The notes under the pieces were generated by a model that saw only the letters and a program-made list of their open reading frames with translations, did no database searches and was not told the origin of the DNA. The translations under genes were made by a program, and so were the position numbers. A stretch of DNA of 27,950 nucleotides from Brachionus koreanus (lineage: Eukaryota; Rotifera; Eurotatoria; Ploima; Brachionidae): positions 784,975-812,924 of the forward strand of contig PJRA01000196.1 in NCBI GenBank assembly GCA_016987375.1, in the 5' to 3' direction. Positions 19,146-27,561 of the stretch are shown here, in pieces (positions within the stretch are counted from its first letter, which is position 1; each line of letters starts with the position of its first letter).

Positions 19146-19371
19146 ACTAATACTTAAAATTTTATTGATGATTGAAATAAGGAACAAAAAGGCTTTTTTT
19201 ATAAAGACTGATTCTATAACTGATATATAACTGATTCTTACTTTTTAAACATATTTACACTGTTACTCCTTATTTCATTTTATCTATTTTTTAAAATTTT
19301 CATATTTTTTTATTCTTGTTTTTATTTCATTTCATTTTGGTTATAAATTTTTTTTTTTCTAAACTGAAAAA

Positions 19372-19840
19372 TAGGGAAAGCAACAACGACGACGAAGAAC
19401 TCGCCAACCTTCGGTCGTACGCGGAGGTCGTGTGCCCACCGGTTCTAAAGCCTTCCGGCCTATTACCTTTTGACCTGAACGCGCCGCTTCAGAGCAACCA
19501 GCCAATTTCCCTGGATTCAACCAAATCTTCGAGAGGGGGGGAAGGCACGGCAACGACAACGCGCACGACCAGGCAAGCGGAGTCAACGCAGGAAGCAGGA
19601 GATGGGACACCGGCAGTCCAGCAGGTTCCGACCGCGACGGTCGACAGCTCGAAGACGAGGACGTCCCGAGACGAGTACCAGGCGCAGCAACGCAAAGCAG
19701 GGCGACCCACGGCAGCGCAGGCGGCAGCCAACAGGGCAACAGCGGCTGCGGCAGAGGCAGCGCGCACGGCAGCAAACCCGCCCACGCACCAGATGCAGAC
19801 GCGGAGTCAGGCCAAGCTTTCGGCTCAAGAGGAGGGGAAG
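19372..19840 (+). pseudogene. 3' coding end of an LTR retrotransposon (GC-rich island)
   Basis: The frame open across 19372-19846 lacks a credible start; it enters from AT-rich sequence and abruptly becomes GC-rich. It encodes a Ser/Thr/Ala-rich, low-complexity chain with SYAEVVCPPVLKPSGLLPFD, an Ala-rich run (AAQAAANRATAAAAEAARTA), and a C-terminus HQMQTRSQAKL. QTRSQA-type ends are common at the C-terminus of Ty3/gypsy-like Pol or Gag-Pol. A purine tract (19827-19840, AAGAGGAGGGGAAG) follows, as expected for a plus-strand primer site. ORFs on the other strand here (19359-19951) are GC-driven shadows. The 5' part of the element is missing. Confidence 0.6.
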
Positions 19841-19841
19841 A

Positions 19842-20086
19842 TGTGATGAGGACATCACTGTGTATGTACTCGATTCGCTGTGTAGTTTCATGCATGCGTC
19901 TGACTCAGTAGACGATGTGCATGTTGAGCGCAGGCGAGACCGTGCATACACAAGTTCCCTGCACGGGATTGTGTAAAAGACTATAAAGTCTTATAACTTA
20001 TGAAATAAAGAAATTACTATTAGAAGTTTTGGAGAAGATAAATAAAAGAAATATTAGCAATATTTCAATTAGTTCGATACAGAAAA
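19842..20086 (+). repeat. Probable LTR of the truncated retrotransposon
   Basis: The sequence begins TGTGATGAGGACATCAC right after the purine tract, the usual junction for a Ty3/gypsy 3' LTR. It contains a TATAAAG (19982-19988) and an AATAAAG (20004-20010) that could serve as promoter and poly(A) signal. The 3' edge is uncertain: sequence returns to AT-rich by about 20030 and a plausible ACA end lies near 20086. Only one LTR copy is in the window, so the end cannot be confirmed by comparison. Confidence 0.45.
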
Positions 20087-20289
20087 CAAATAAATAATTA
20101 TAAAAATATAAAAACTTGTTTAAAAAAACTTTTTTATTTTTTTTAAAATTTATCAATAAAAAAAATTGTTAGCTAATCTATATAAAAACTATTAGTTAGC
20201 ATTCATGGCTTTTGGAGGTAAAAACCTAACGACACTCGTCTTTTAACATGCTCTTGGTTAGTAAAATGCCATCTAATATGAGGAAATGA

Positions 20290-20400
20290 TCCCTTGAGAG
20301 AAAAAGATTAAGAGGAGAAAGATCTTGGTTTAATGATTTAGATAAGCAAAAAGTTAATCAATTTGATAGAATATACAAAACTTGGCAAAATGAAAATAAT
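20290..20400 (+). pseudogene. LINE scrap (region between endonuclease and RT)
   Basis: The + strand reads ERKRLRGERSWFNDLDKQKV, then NQFDRIYKTWQNENN. It resembles the (P)WF(N/T)xELxxxKxxxxRxYKxWxxxx segment that precedes the reverse transcriptase in many LINEs. The match is short and its end forms the left arm of the inverted duplication at 20384-20574. Confidence 0.45.
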
Positions 20401-20574
20401 TTTACATTCTTACATTTTCATATTTTTAGATTTTTTGTGCAATATTTAAAAAATTTTTTAATTTTATTTTTGTTTACCAAATAATTTGAAGGAGTTTTTT
20501 TAATTTTCTGAAAAATTGCACAAAAAATCTAAAAATATGAAAATATAAAAATGTAAAATTATTTTCATTTTGCC
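20384..20574. repeat. Near-perfect inverted duplication (64-bp arms)
   Basis: The left arm 20384-20447 and right arm 20511-20574 are reverse complements with about three mismatches, around a 63-bp spacer. The left arm starts inside the LINE scrap (GGCAAAATGAAAATAATT). The right arm therefore looks like an inverted copy of pre-existing local sequence and not a transposon terminus. Confidence 0.88.
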
Positions 20575-20719
20575 CCAAAATTTTGAAAAAATAAAATATA
20601 ATAGTCATTTATTTAAATATAAAAATCTAATTTAAATTTGACACAACACTAAACTATGGCACAAAAAATTAGAATATAATACAATAATTTACGAATATGA
20701 CTTAGTTCTTAAACAAAGA

Positions 20720-20845
20720 TGGGTACATGATTGGTTTAAAACAATTAAATATTGGTGATACGAGCCTTGAGAGGGAGAAAAGTTGAGGTAGACCATCCGT
20801 AGACACATCACAATCGACCAAACATGGTCATCTATTACCTAATAA
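20720..20845 (+). pseudogene. mariner transposase N-terminal scrap
   Basis: The reading is VHDWFKTIKY and, one base shifted, IGDTSLEREKS*GRPSVDTS, then QSTKHGHLL. This matches the mariner WFxxFxxGDxSLEDEPRSGRPSxxD...QST..L segment. Nucleotide similarity to the start of the 16695-17345 remnant shows they are the same family. The rest of the element is absent downstream. Confidence 0.72.
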
Positions 20846-21427
20846 AAAGAGCAGATAAGTACTTAGTTACATATAAGTTAAATTTTTGGATTACATATAT
20901 TAAAGACTAAATGGTGGATTTTTTGACCAAAATTTAAAAATTTGATGATATTTGATGACAAATTTTAAACACATGATAAAACAAAAATAGCACCAGACAT
21001 CCTGAATTTAACAGGAAATGAAAATTGATAGTCAAAAGCTCAAAAATGAAAGCTGGGATTCAATGCAAAATAGAATTTACTGAAAATCACGATATTTTTT
21101 AAGTTTAATAATGTAAAATAATGTATTTGTATTTTAAGAATAAAAATTACAGACTAATTTTTGTGTCATAATCAAACAAAAATAATAAAACATAACTAAA
21201 ATGGAGAAACTTTTATTTATTCTTTTGAGCAACAAGAGCTAAAAAGGAGACCTATCAAAATCTGCACTTGAGTTCTAATTTTCTGAGTTAGTTCAAAAAA
21301 TTGGTACTGATGATGACGAAAAGCGCAAGATGATATTTTCACTGTCGCAAGGAACAGGAATATGGAGAAGACTTTTGAAATGGCAAGTTAAAGCATTCAA
21401 AAAATTTGCAAACTAATCTTCAAGGTT
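20846..21427. other. Spacer with a weak coding-like patch
   Basis: The region is mostly AT-rich. The + strand at 21289-21417 reads LVQKIGTDDDEKRKMIFSLS, then QGTGIWRRLLKWQVKAFKKF, before a stop. I do not recognise it; it may be transposon debris ahead of repeat copy B. Confidence 0.35.
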
Positions 21428-21766
21428 AATCAACAGGCTAGTGCCAATGTCAATAATGACCGATTAACACTCCATTTCTTTAATTTAAAGTTATCATTAA
21501 AAAAAATAAAACATCAAAACATTTAAATTTAATTTTTTTGAATTTTTTTTCAAAATTTTAAAATATTATTGAAAATAGATTGTTTGGAAGTTGAAAACTT
21601 CAACATTGATTTCCTGATCACAAAGCTTTTTATCAGTCTTACATAAAAATTTTCAGAGATTTTTCACCATTTACCGTTTTTGACATTGGTTCTATCAGAT
21701 TTCTTCTATTCTTTAAATTATATTATAAATTACTTGAGTCATTTTTCTTTAATTTTCAGGTGAATT
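21428..21766 (-). repeat. Unclassified dispersed repeat, copy B
   Basis: This is the partner of 3570-3948, with the same block order and about the same length. The minus-strand peptide NLIEPMSKTVNGEKS is kept, but stops follow it. The copy ends at TTTTCAGGTGAATTA, where a (TTTA)n tract begins, whereas copy A continues past this point. The tract therefore marks an insertion at or beside the repeat end. Confidence 0.65.
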
Positions 21767-21895
21767 ATTTATTTATTTATTTATTAAATGTGAACAAATG
21801 TTAAAAAAGACAATCGTCTATCTGGTATTTGTTTACCAGTTAACTTTTTAAGTTAAGGGCTCCATAATAATTTTATCATGGAACCCTCTATAAAA
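21766..21895 (-). mobile_element. Possible 3' end of a retroposon with (AATA)n tail
   Basis: (TTTA)n at 21766-21785 is an (AATA)n tail on the minus strand, like the + strand tail at 5563-5585. The adjoining sequence up to about 21895 has less extreme composition (TGGTATTTGTTTACCAG, GGCTCCATAATAATTTTATC) and could be a 3' UTR. A small hairpin, CTGGTATTTGTTTACCAG, lies at 21820-21838. No coding sequence is seen. Confidence 0.35.
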
Positions 21896-22833
21896 AAAAT
21901 AAAAAATAAAAAGAAAATGTAAAAACATAATTACAAATAATTAGTAATATAAAAGTAAAAATATATATTAATTTAAATAAAAATTAGAAATACAAAAATT
22001 TAATTATAAATCTAAATCTTTCATTAATTGATAAAAATTTAGTTATCATTGTGTTCAAATTTTTATATAAAAATTTTTTTAAAGAGAAAACTTTGTATAC
22101 TAGACTTGTGAAAGTAAATAATTAAAGAAAAACAATAATCAAAATAAGGAAGGATAAAAGTTTTAAAAAATTGAACTTTTACTGAAAAAGACAAATAAAA
22201 AGTTTTTTAATAGAAAAGAGTCTATAGTTAATAAGCTTCCGAAATTCACTTACATGTAGGCCAAATTCTAGTTTTGAATCAATTAAAGATATTTGATTTC
22301 CGAAATTAAGCACGTTTTTTATTTTTTGAAATTTTTTTTAAATTAAAAAACAATATTATCAGAATAAGTCTTTAATGATAGATTAAATCAAATAAAAAAC
22401 AAGAAGTTTGAAAATTACCCTCCTAACCTCACAAATAGAAAAAAAAACTAAACGTCAAAAGTAAAACGGCTGAAAACTTATAACTTCCAGATTTATGTCT
22501 GGTAAAAATAGCCGGTCTAAAAGTTTCGAAACAATCATTGATAAAAAGCAGATTTTGACTCGCTGTAAACAAAAAAGGTGAATTTTTTGATGAGGAAATT
22601 CGTATTTTCGAATGTTTAAAATTTAATTTTTGTTTTGATTCGCAATGTATATAGTGGGTAAAATATTGGTTTTGTAATTTAAAAAAATTTTTTATTCTCA
22701 ATCCTTTAAATTATTAAATTATATTTAAAAAAAAAAAAACTTAATTTATTAAAAAAAATTGATTATTAATTATTGAATTTTTTAAAAATTGATTTAAAAA
22801 ATTAAACAAAATTAAAATATTCACTCTTGCGTA
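21896..22833 (-). other. Unassigned stretch with two coding-like patches
   Basis: It is mostly AT-rich. On the minus strand about 22320-22254 reads NVLNFGNQISLIDSKLEFGL and ends at a perfect donor (CAT|GTAAGT, 22253-22248). A 90-codon frame at 22701-22429 (YFTHYIHCESKQKLNF..., FINDCFETFRPAIF...) is less AT-rich than its surroundings and followed by a GTAATT. On the + strand 22495-22580 reads MSGKNSRSKSFETIIDKKQI. I cannot decide between a small host gene downstream of the DUF229 gene and transposon debris. Confidence 0.3.
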
Positions 22834-24837
22834 TTAGGTTTTTTTCAGTTTTTGGCTGTCTTTATTAAAATTTGGAAAACAGAAGCAAAATTTTCTTAAA
22901 TCAATTAAAAGTCCAGGATTAGAACCAAAATTTGATACACACCATGGTTGTGTTCCATAAGCATCAATCCGACTAATATAATTTTTTGATTTTATGCTCA
23001 AATTTTCAGAAAAAAATTCACTTTTCTCTTTCAAACCCTTGTTCACAACTGTTTCATAAATTCCATTATTTGGTGAGGTCTGTAATGAAATTTTAAATGC
23101 AATTCTCCCTTTAATTTCAAGTTTTTCATTCGAAAAAATTTTTTTTAAAAAAAGTTTTTGGCAAAATTTTCTTCTAGAAAAAGTAATTGAGTTTAAAACA
23201 TTGACAAAAAAATTGGCAATTTCTTTTGTTTCTTGTGTGTTGATATTTTCAAATTTCCAATCTTTAACACAAGTACAAAAATGTTCTGCTATACCAATAT
23301 CTTCACAAGTTCTATATATTGAAATTTGTTCGAACAAGCTTATTGATCTGTCACGATCATTTTTTCTCTCTTTTTTTAGGCATGATAAGTCACGAACTGT
23401 AGCATGCACGTCAAAAGCTGATATTAGCTTGTCTTGATTTTTTTTAAAATTTTTCACTTTATTATGATTATTATTTACAAAACTATCTGGAAGATAGACT
23501 GAGAAAAAAGGGAGTCTTTCTTCTAGAAAACGCTGAGAACGCTCTTTATATTGATACTTTTTGTATCTAAGACCATGGTCTGAATAAAGAAAAATAATTG
23601 TATCTTCAAAAATATTGTTCTTAAAACCTTCATTTAAAAAATCAAATAATTCATCATCTAACCAATGTAAATTGTCGTTCGTATCGTGAGAATTTTCTAT
23701 AAAATGCATTATAGCAATGTTCGACTTTATATTATTATATTTTATTTTGAACATTTTCAAAAGATCCAAAGTTATTTTATGCTTTGTGGTATCACCATTG
23801 CAAATGTCATTAATTTTTTTATTTTTATTTTTTAAATAGATATGATACTGCTTTGGATAGTGTTTCGTAGTGTGATTCAAAAATCCTCTCATTCTGTAAT
23901 TAAAGGCTCCAACTCCACTTCGAGGCCAATCTTCTAGATAAATTGAGGTATAATCTATTTTAAATTAGTCGAATTTTGAAATTATTAAATTAAATTTTTT
24001 TAGAATACTTTTTTCATGAAGGTCTTTCCAAATAAAAGGATACACTTCATCTACATATCTACCATTTGGATCATTTTTTAAACCACTAGGCAACTCCTCT
24101 TCGGTAAAGCCCGTATAAATTGGAATCAATGCTTTTTAAAAATTTAAATTTTTTTTTTAATGAGATTTTTTTTTACCTGCAGGTGTTCCATCACCAACAA
24201 TATTATAGCCTTTAAAAATATGAAAATTTTCGGTTCTTTTAATAAGATTTACAGTTTTTTTTAATCTATTTAAAAATGAAACATGTGATACAGAATCATA
24301 GCTTAGCAGCATTACATTATATCTATAACATCCGTTAAAATCAAGTTTTTTATTTTGAGAATAATTCATGGGTTCATTGCTCAGTATTTGAACATAAACA
24401 TTTTTAAAATTAGCTAATTTATTAATTTTTTTATTTATTCCTTGGCATTCAACTTCAAAAACCTCATCTTTTACAATATCACCATTTTTGAGTATTGAAA
24501 ATGATCCAAAATTGATTTTGAAATCATCAATTCTTTCAATTTTTCTTTTTTTACATGTAATAGAATCTATTTCCTTGCTTATATTTTTGTTGATTATCCA
24601 TTTATAATTAAATGGGTCGACATTTCCCCAATTTTCTTCAATTACACATTTTGGCTTCGGCTTTTTATTTTCATAGCTAATGCTAAAATTCAACTTTGTT
24701 ATTTCACATTTTTCATATTTTATCTCATCTGAAAAAATTTTATGTCTTATTTTGGTTTTTGTATTTATAGTAAATTTTTCACTCGTCAAATAAATCTTTT
24801 TTTGATACTTGACTAAGAAAAAAAAACCAAGCAACAT
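22834..24837 (-). CDS. DUF229 family protein (alkaline-phosphatase/sulfatase-like fold), three exons
   Basis: Exons 24837-24177, 24131-24009 and 23954-22834 join in frame across introns of 45 and 54 bp (GTAAAA...AAAAAG and GTATTC...AAATAG), giving 634 residues. The start is the ATG at 24837, giving MLLGFFFLVKYQKK, a short hydrophobic signal-anchor-like N-terminus. The frame is open further upstream, so another 5' exon is possible. Family landmarks are YDSVSHVSFL (180-189, nucleophile region), GDGTPAALIPIYTG spanning the first junction, YLEDWPRSGVGAFNYR (about 267-282), HDTNDNLHWLDDE (about 351), LYSDHGLRY (384-392, metal-binding Asp-His), LPFFSVYLPDSF and DVHATVRDL. Cysteines near the C-terminus suggest a secreted or lumenal domain. 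DUF229 proteins share the alkaline-phosphatase-type fold; their substrate is unknown. Confidence 0.9.
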
Positions 24838-25543
24838 CAATAAACCTTTTTTAAAGATAAAATATATTTGTAAAAACTTATTTATTAAAAATTACTTATT
24901 AATTTCTTTTTCCGTAAAAAAAATTTATACATTCTTGATAAAAGATTTTTTTACTTTATTTTTCAAAATGTAAAAAAAATAAAATATTATTACAACGAAA
25001 TAAATTTACTAAAATATTTTATTACTAAGGTAATTTTACAGCTTTAAAAAAATTGTTTTAATTGTTTTTTAAAAAATAATTTATTAAAATTTTACTTTAA
25101 CTCAAAAAAAAGAAGTAAATTTTTTGAACTAATGATAATTTTAGAAATTTTTAATAATGGCCTAAAGGTGAGCCCTCAACATTTTTAAGAATTTTTTAAG
25201 CATGAGGCAAAAAATTACCTAAACTTTAATTTTTGAATTGCGATATAGAGAAACTTTGAAAAACTTCAAACTGCAAACGATCCGAGAAAAAAAAATATTT
25301 TATTAAAATAAAACCTAATTAAATTTGTCTTTTAGGGTTATATTTAAGTTAATTCATAATTTAATAAAATCTAAAAAAAATTTTTTTTATTTCTTTCTAT
25401 TATTACGCTAAATAATTATTACAAAAAATTTTTAATTTTGTATAAAAAAAAAGATTTTTTAAAATTAAAAAATTACTCAAAATATAACTTTATATTTATA
25501 TTGATTTGATTATTTAAAAAAAAATTTGGAAATTCTTTCAAAA
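24838..25543. other. AT-rich intergenic spacer
   Basis: Located between the DUF229 start and the PGLS 3' end, so it should carry the DUF229 promoter. No TATA-like element stands out from the AT background. A slightly GC-richer patch is at 25150-25220. No gene was seen. Confidence 0.55.
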
Positions 25544-25549
25544 TTTATT
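25544..25549 (-). promoter_or_regulatory. Poly(A) signal of PGLS
   Basis: AATAAA on the minus strand about 27 bases past the PGLS stop. Confidence 0.6.
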
Positions 25550-25575
25550 AAAATAAAACACAAATTTAATTAATT

Positions 25576-26313
25576 TTACAAATATTTTGCTGCTGGTTGA
25601 TCAATGAACCATTTTAAAACTCCATCTTTCAAAATAGGACAAACATTGGCACTAGGCAATGTTAAATCTTTGTCCTTCAATATTCTTTTCAGCATATTTG
25701 CTTTACCTTCACCAATGGCACAAAAAAATAAATAGCTTGAATTGTTAATATAAGGCAGGGTTAGAGTAACTCTTTGCGGTGGAGGCTTTGGACTGTCACG
25801 GACAGGTATTACCAATGATTGAGACTTAGTAGCATTAGTGAATGATTTATGGTCAGGAAAAATTGAACAAGTGTGACCGTCAGGACCCAAACCTAAAAGC
25901 AAAATATCAAATCCATTGTTTGGGTTCAATAGGCTTTTCATTTTTGTTTCATAGTCTTTGGCACATTCTTCCACATTTTCAGCATCTGCTTTTATTGGAA
26001 ACACATTATCCGATTGAATATTTAAATTTTTGTAAAAGTTATTCTTTAAAAATCCGTAATAGGTACAATCCTCGTGGTCAAGGGGAACAAATCGTTCGTC
26101 ACAGAACAAAAATCTCAATTTAGATAAAAATGGGTCAATATTTTGCTTGTAATGTGGCAGTTCTTCTGATAATTGCTTTATCAAACTACCTCCAGATAAA
26201 CCAATTGTAATAAATTCTCTGTTTTGTGCTAAGGTCTCAATAGCTTGAACAATGTTTTCACATAGACTCTTAACAACTTTAGCTGAACTTTCTGAAACAA
26301 CAATTTCTGACAT
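25576..26313 (-). CDS. PGLS: 6-phosphogluconolactonase
   Basis: An intact, intronless 245-residue frame, the normal length for the animal enzyme. It hydrolyses 6-phosphogluconolactone to 6-phosphogluconate, the second step of the oxidative pentose phosphate pathway, in the cytosol. Family motifs are all present: GLSGGS (38-43), phosphate-binding region FLFCDERFVPLDHEDCTY (about 68-85), GLGPDGHTCSIFPDH (141-155, catalytic His147 region), SPKPPPQRVTLT (174-185), and a C-terminal IGEGKA...WFIDQPAA. The ATG at 26313 is the first in frame and fits the family start. A splice-acceptor-like site lies 21 bases upstream, and the PDRG1-like gene ends only 84 bases upstream on the same strand, suggesting co-transcription. 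Confidence 0.96.
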   Translation of the reverse strand: MSEIVVSESSAKVVKSLCENIVQAIETLAQNREFITIGLSGGSLIKQLSEELPHYKQNIDPFLSKLRFLFCDERFVPLDHEDCTYYGFLKNNFYKNLNIQSDNVFPIKADAENVEECAKDYETKMKSLLNPNNGFDILLLGLGPDGHTCSIFPDHKSFTNATKSQSLVIPVRDSPKPPPQRVTLTLPYINNSSYLFFCAIGEGKANMLKRILKDKDLTLPSANVCPILKDGVLKWFIDQPAAKYL

Positions 26314-26397
26314 TTTGCGATAAAAATTAATTTTCTAAATTAGCAAAAAAAATCTTATAAATTTTATTTAAACGAAAAATTTTAGAAATATTTTAAG
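26314..26397 (-). promoter_or_regulatory. PDRG1-PGLS intercistronic region: poly(A) signal then splice acceptor
   Basis: Reading on the minus strand from the PDRG1 stop (26398), an AATAAA lies at 26368-26363. A T-rich tract and TTTTGCTAATTTAG follow, ending at 26335, then a 21-base leader to the PGLS ATG (26313). Only 84 bp separate the two coding regions. The order stop, AATAAA, polypyrimidine, AG, ATG is that of an internal operon junction in spliced-leader species. A cis 5' UTR intron is the plain alternative. Confidence 0.5.
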
Positions 26398-26668
26398 TTA
26401 TTTTTTCGAGACTAGATCAAATAGAGATTGTTTTTCCTCTTGACTTATTGGAATTAGATCGTATCCTTTCAGCTCTGGCTTGTTCTCTGCTTCATAAAGC
26501 TTATTAACTTTAGTCTTTAGACCATTGTGCAGCTTGGCTATTTGTTCGTCATAAGACTTTTGATCTTTTTCGAGCAAATAATTTGCTTGCTGCTGAGTAA
26601 AATTAATGAATAGATTGCCACAGCATAGCCACGCTGGTTTTTCTTTGTTTTCTATTTTTTTCACAGCT
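26398..26668 (-). CDS. PDRG1: PDRG1 homologue (prefoldin-like subunit), 3' exon
   Basis: The exon starts at an acceptor (TTCTTTAG|AGCTGTG, AG at 26670-26669) and ends with the stop at 26398, giving about 89 residues. Coding starts AVKKIENKEKPAWLCCGNLF, continues with LLEKDQKSYDEQIAKL and VNKLYEAENKPELKGYDLIP, and ends ISQEEKQSLFDLVSKK. The CFGNxFI, EKDQ...I..L and KVNxLxEAxxKPELKGFxLxP blocks are those of PDRG1 (p53 and DNA-damage regulated 1), a small beta-type prefoldin subunit of the R2TP/prefoldin-like chaperone complex that helps assemble RNA polymerases and PIKK kinases. The ATG at 26721 sits in intron-like poly-T sequence, so it is not used. The N-terminal helix exon should lie upstream but was not found. 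Confidence 0.88.
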
Positions 26669-26670
26669 CT

Positions 26671-27561
26671 AAAGAAAAATTTTGCTTTAGAAAAAAAAAT
26701 AATGAAAAATTTATTTGACAAAGCATTTTTTTTTCCTAATTTAAGTATAAAATAATTTATATTTTTTTTTAAATTGCAAAACCAAGCTTTAAAAAATGAT
26801 TATTCAAATTAACAAACGCTGATGTTTTTTAAAAACTATTTTAATTCTGTATAATAAGAAGTTGATTAATGAAAAAATTTTATAATATTTGAATTAATAA
26901 CTTGGAACGAGTCAATGCTCTACGAGTAGTTAATGAAGAAAAAAATATTTAAATTTGATCATAAGCTTTAATTTTCCAAAATTTAATAGCAAAAAAAAAT
27001 AGTTTAATATTATTTTTACAAAAATAATCTGCAATAATTTTGATTGCTAAAATTTAATTTTACAATTTACTTCAATTTTTAAAAAAGTTAAGATTAATTT
27101 TCAAATTAAATTTTATTCTATCAAACTCATTTTTTATTGAAAATAATTTCACTTTTGAAATCCTAGTTTCTTGAACTAACTTTAGAGTTTTGTTCCTTGA
27201 TGAAAATAATTAAGTCCTTTTTAAGTTTAGTAAGTAACATGAACAAAACTAAGTTGACGAATACCTCATTATAGAATTAAAAATATAACATTATAAAATT
27301 ATGGACTTAAAATCAATCAAGGTTTCCAAGTCTATTTGAATAGACATTTAAATGCCTGTGTCTATGTCAGCATCATCATGACCGTCACCTAAAAAATCAG
27401 GCCCTAGTTTTTGTTTTTTAAACTCAGAAAAGGCCTTTCAGAATTTGACTTAAAGTAAAAATTTTGAGGAATCATTACACGCATTGTAAATTTTATAAAA
27501 AAAACAAAAACAAAAATTTTAAATTAAAAAAACTTTTTTTCACAAAAAAAAGAGGAAAAAT
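26671..27561. other. Presumed PDRG1 5' intron/intergenic sequence with one coding-like patch
   Basis: The stretch is AT-rich and the missing PDRG1 first exon was not found by reading both strands. On the minus strand 27437-27347, after an AG, reads AFSEFKKQKLGPDFLGDGHD, then DADIDTGI and a stop. Its composition is protein-like and less AT-rich, so it may be the terminal exon of the gene that runs off the right edge. The phase with the 27562-27950 frame does not fit simply. Confidence 0.35.

Noticed and set aside
19359..19976. Several overlapping ORFs on both strands of the GC-rich island
   Set aside because: High GC content removes stop codons in all frames. Only the frame leading to the QTRSQA end and the purine tract has supporting context.
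23201..23437. 78-codon + strand ORF
   Set aside because: It is antisense to the third DUF229 exon and has no recognisable features.
25842..26123. 93-codon + strand ORF
   Set aside because: It is antisense to the intact PGLS gene.
26669..26721. ATG at 26721 as the PDRG1 start
   Set aside because: The codons between 26721 and 26669 encode a Phe/Lys-rich string from intron-like sequence, and a proper splice acceptor sits at 26670-26669.
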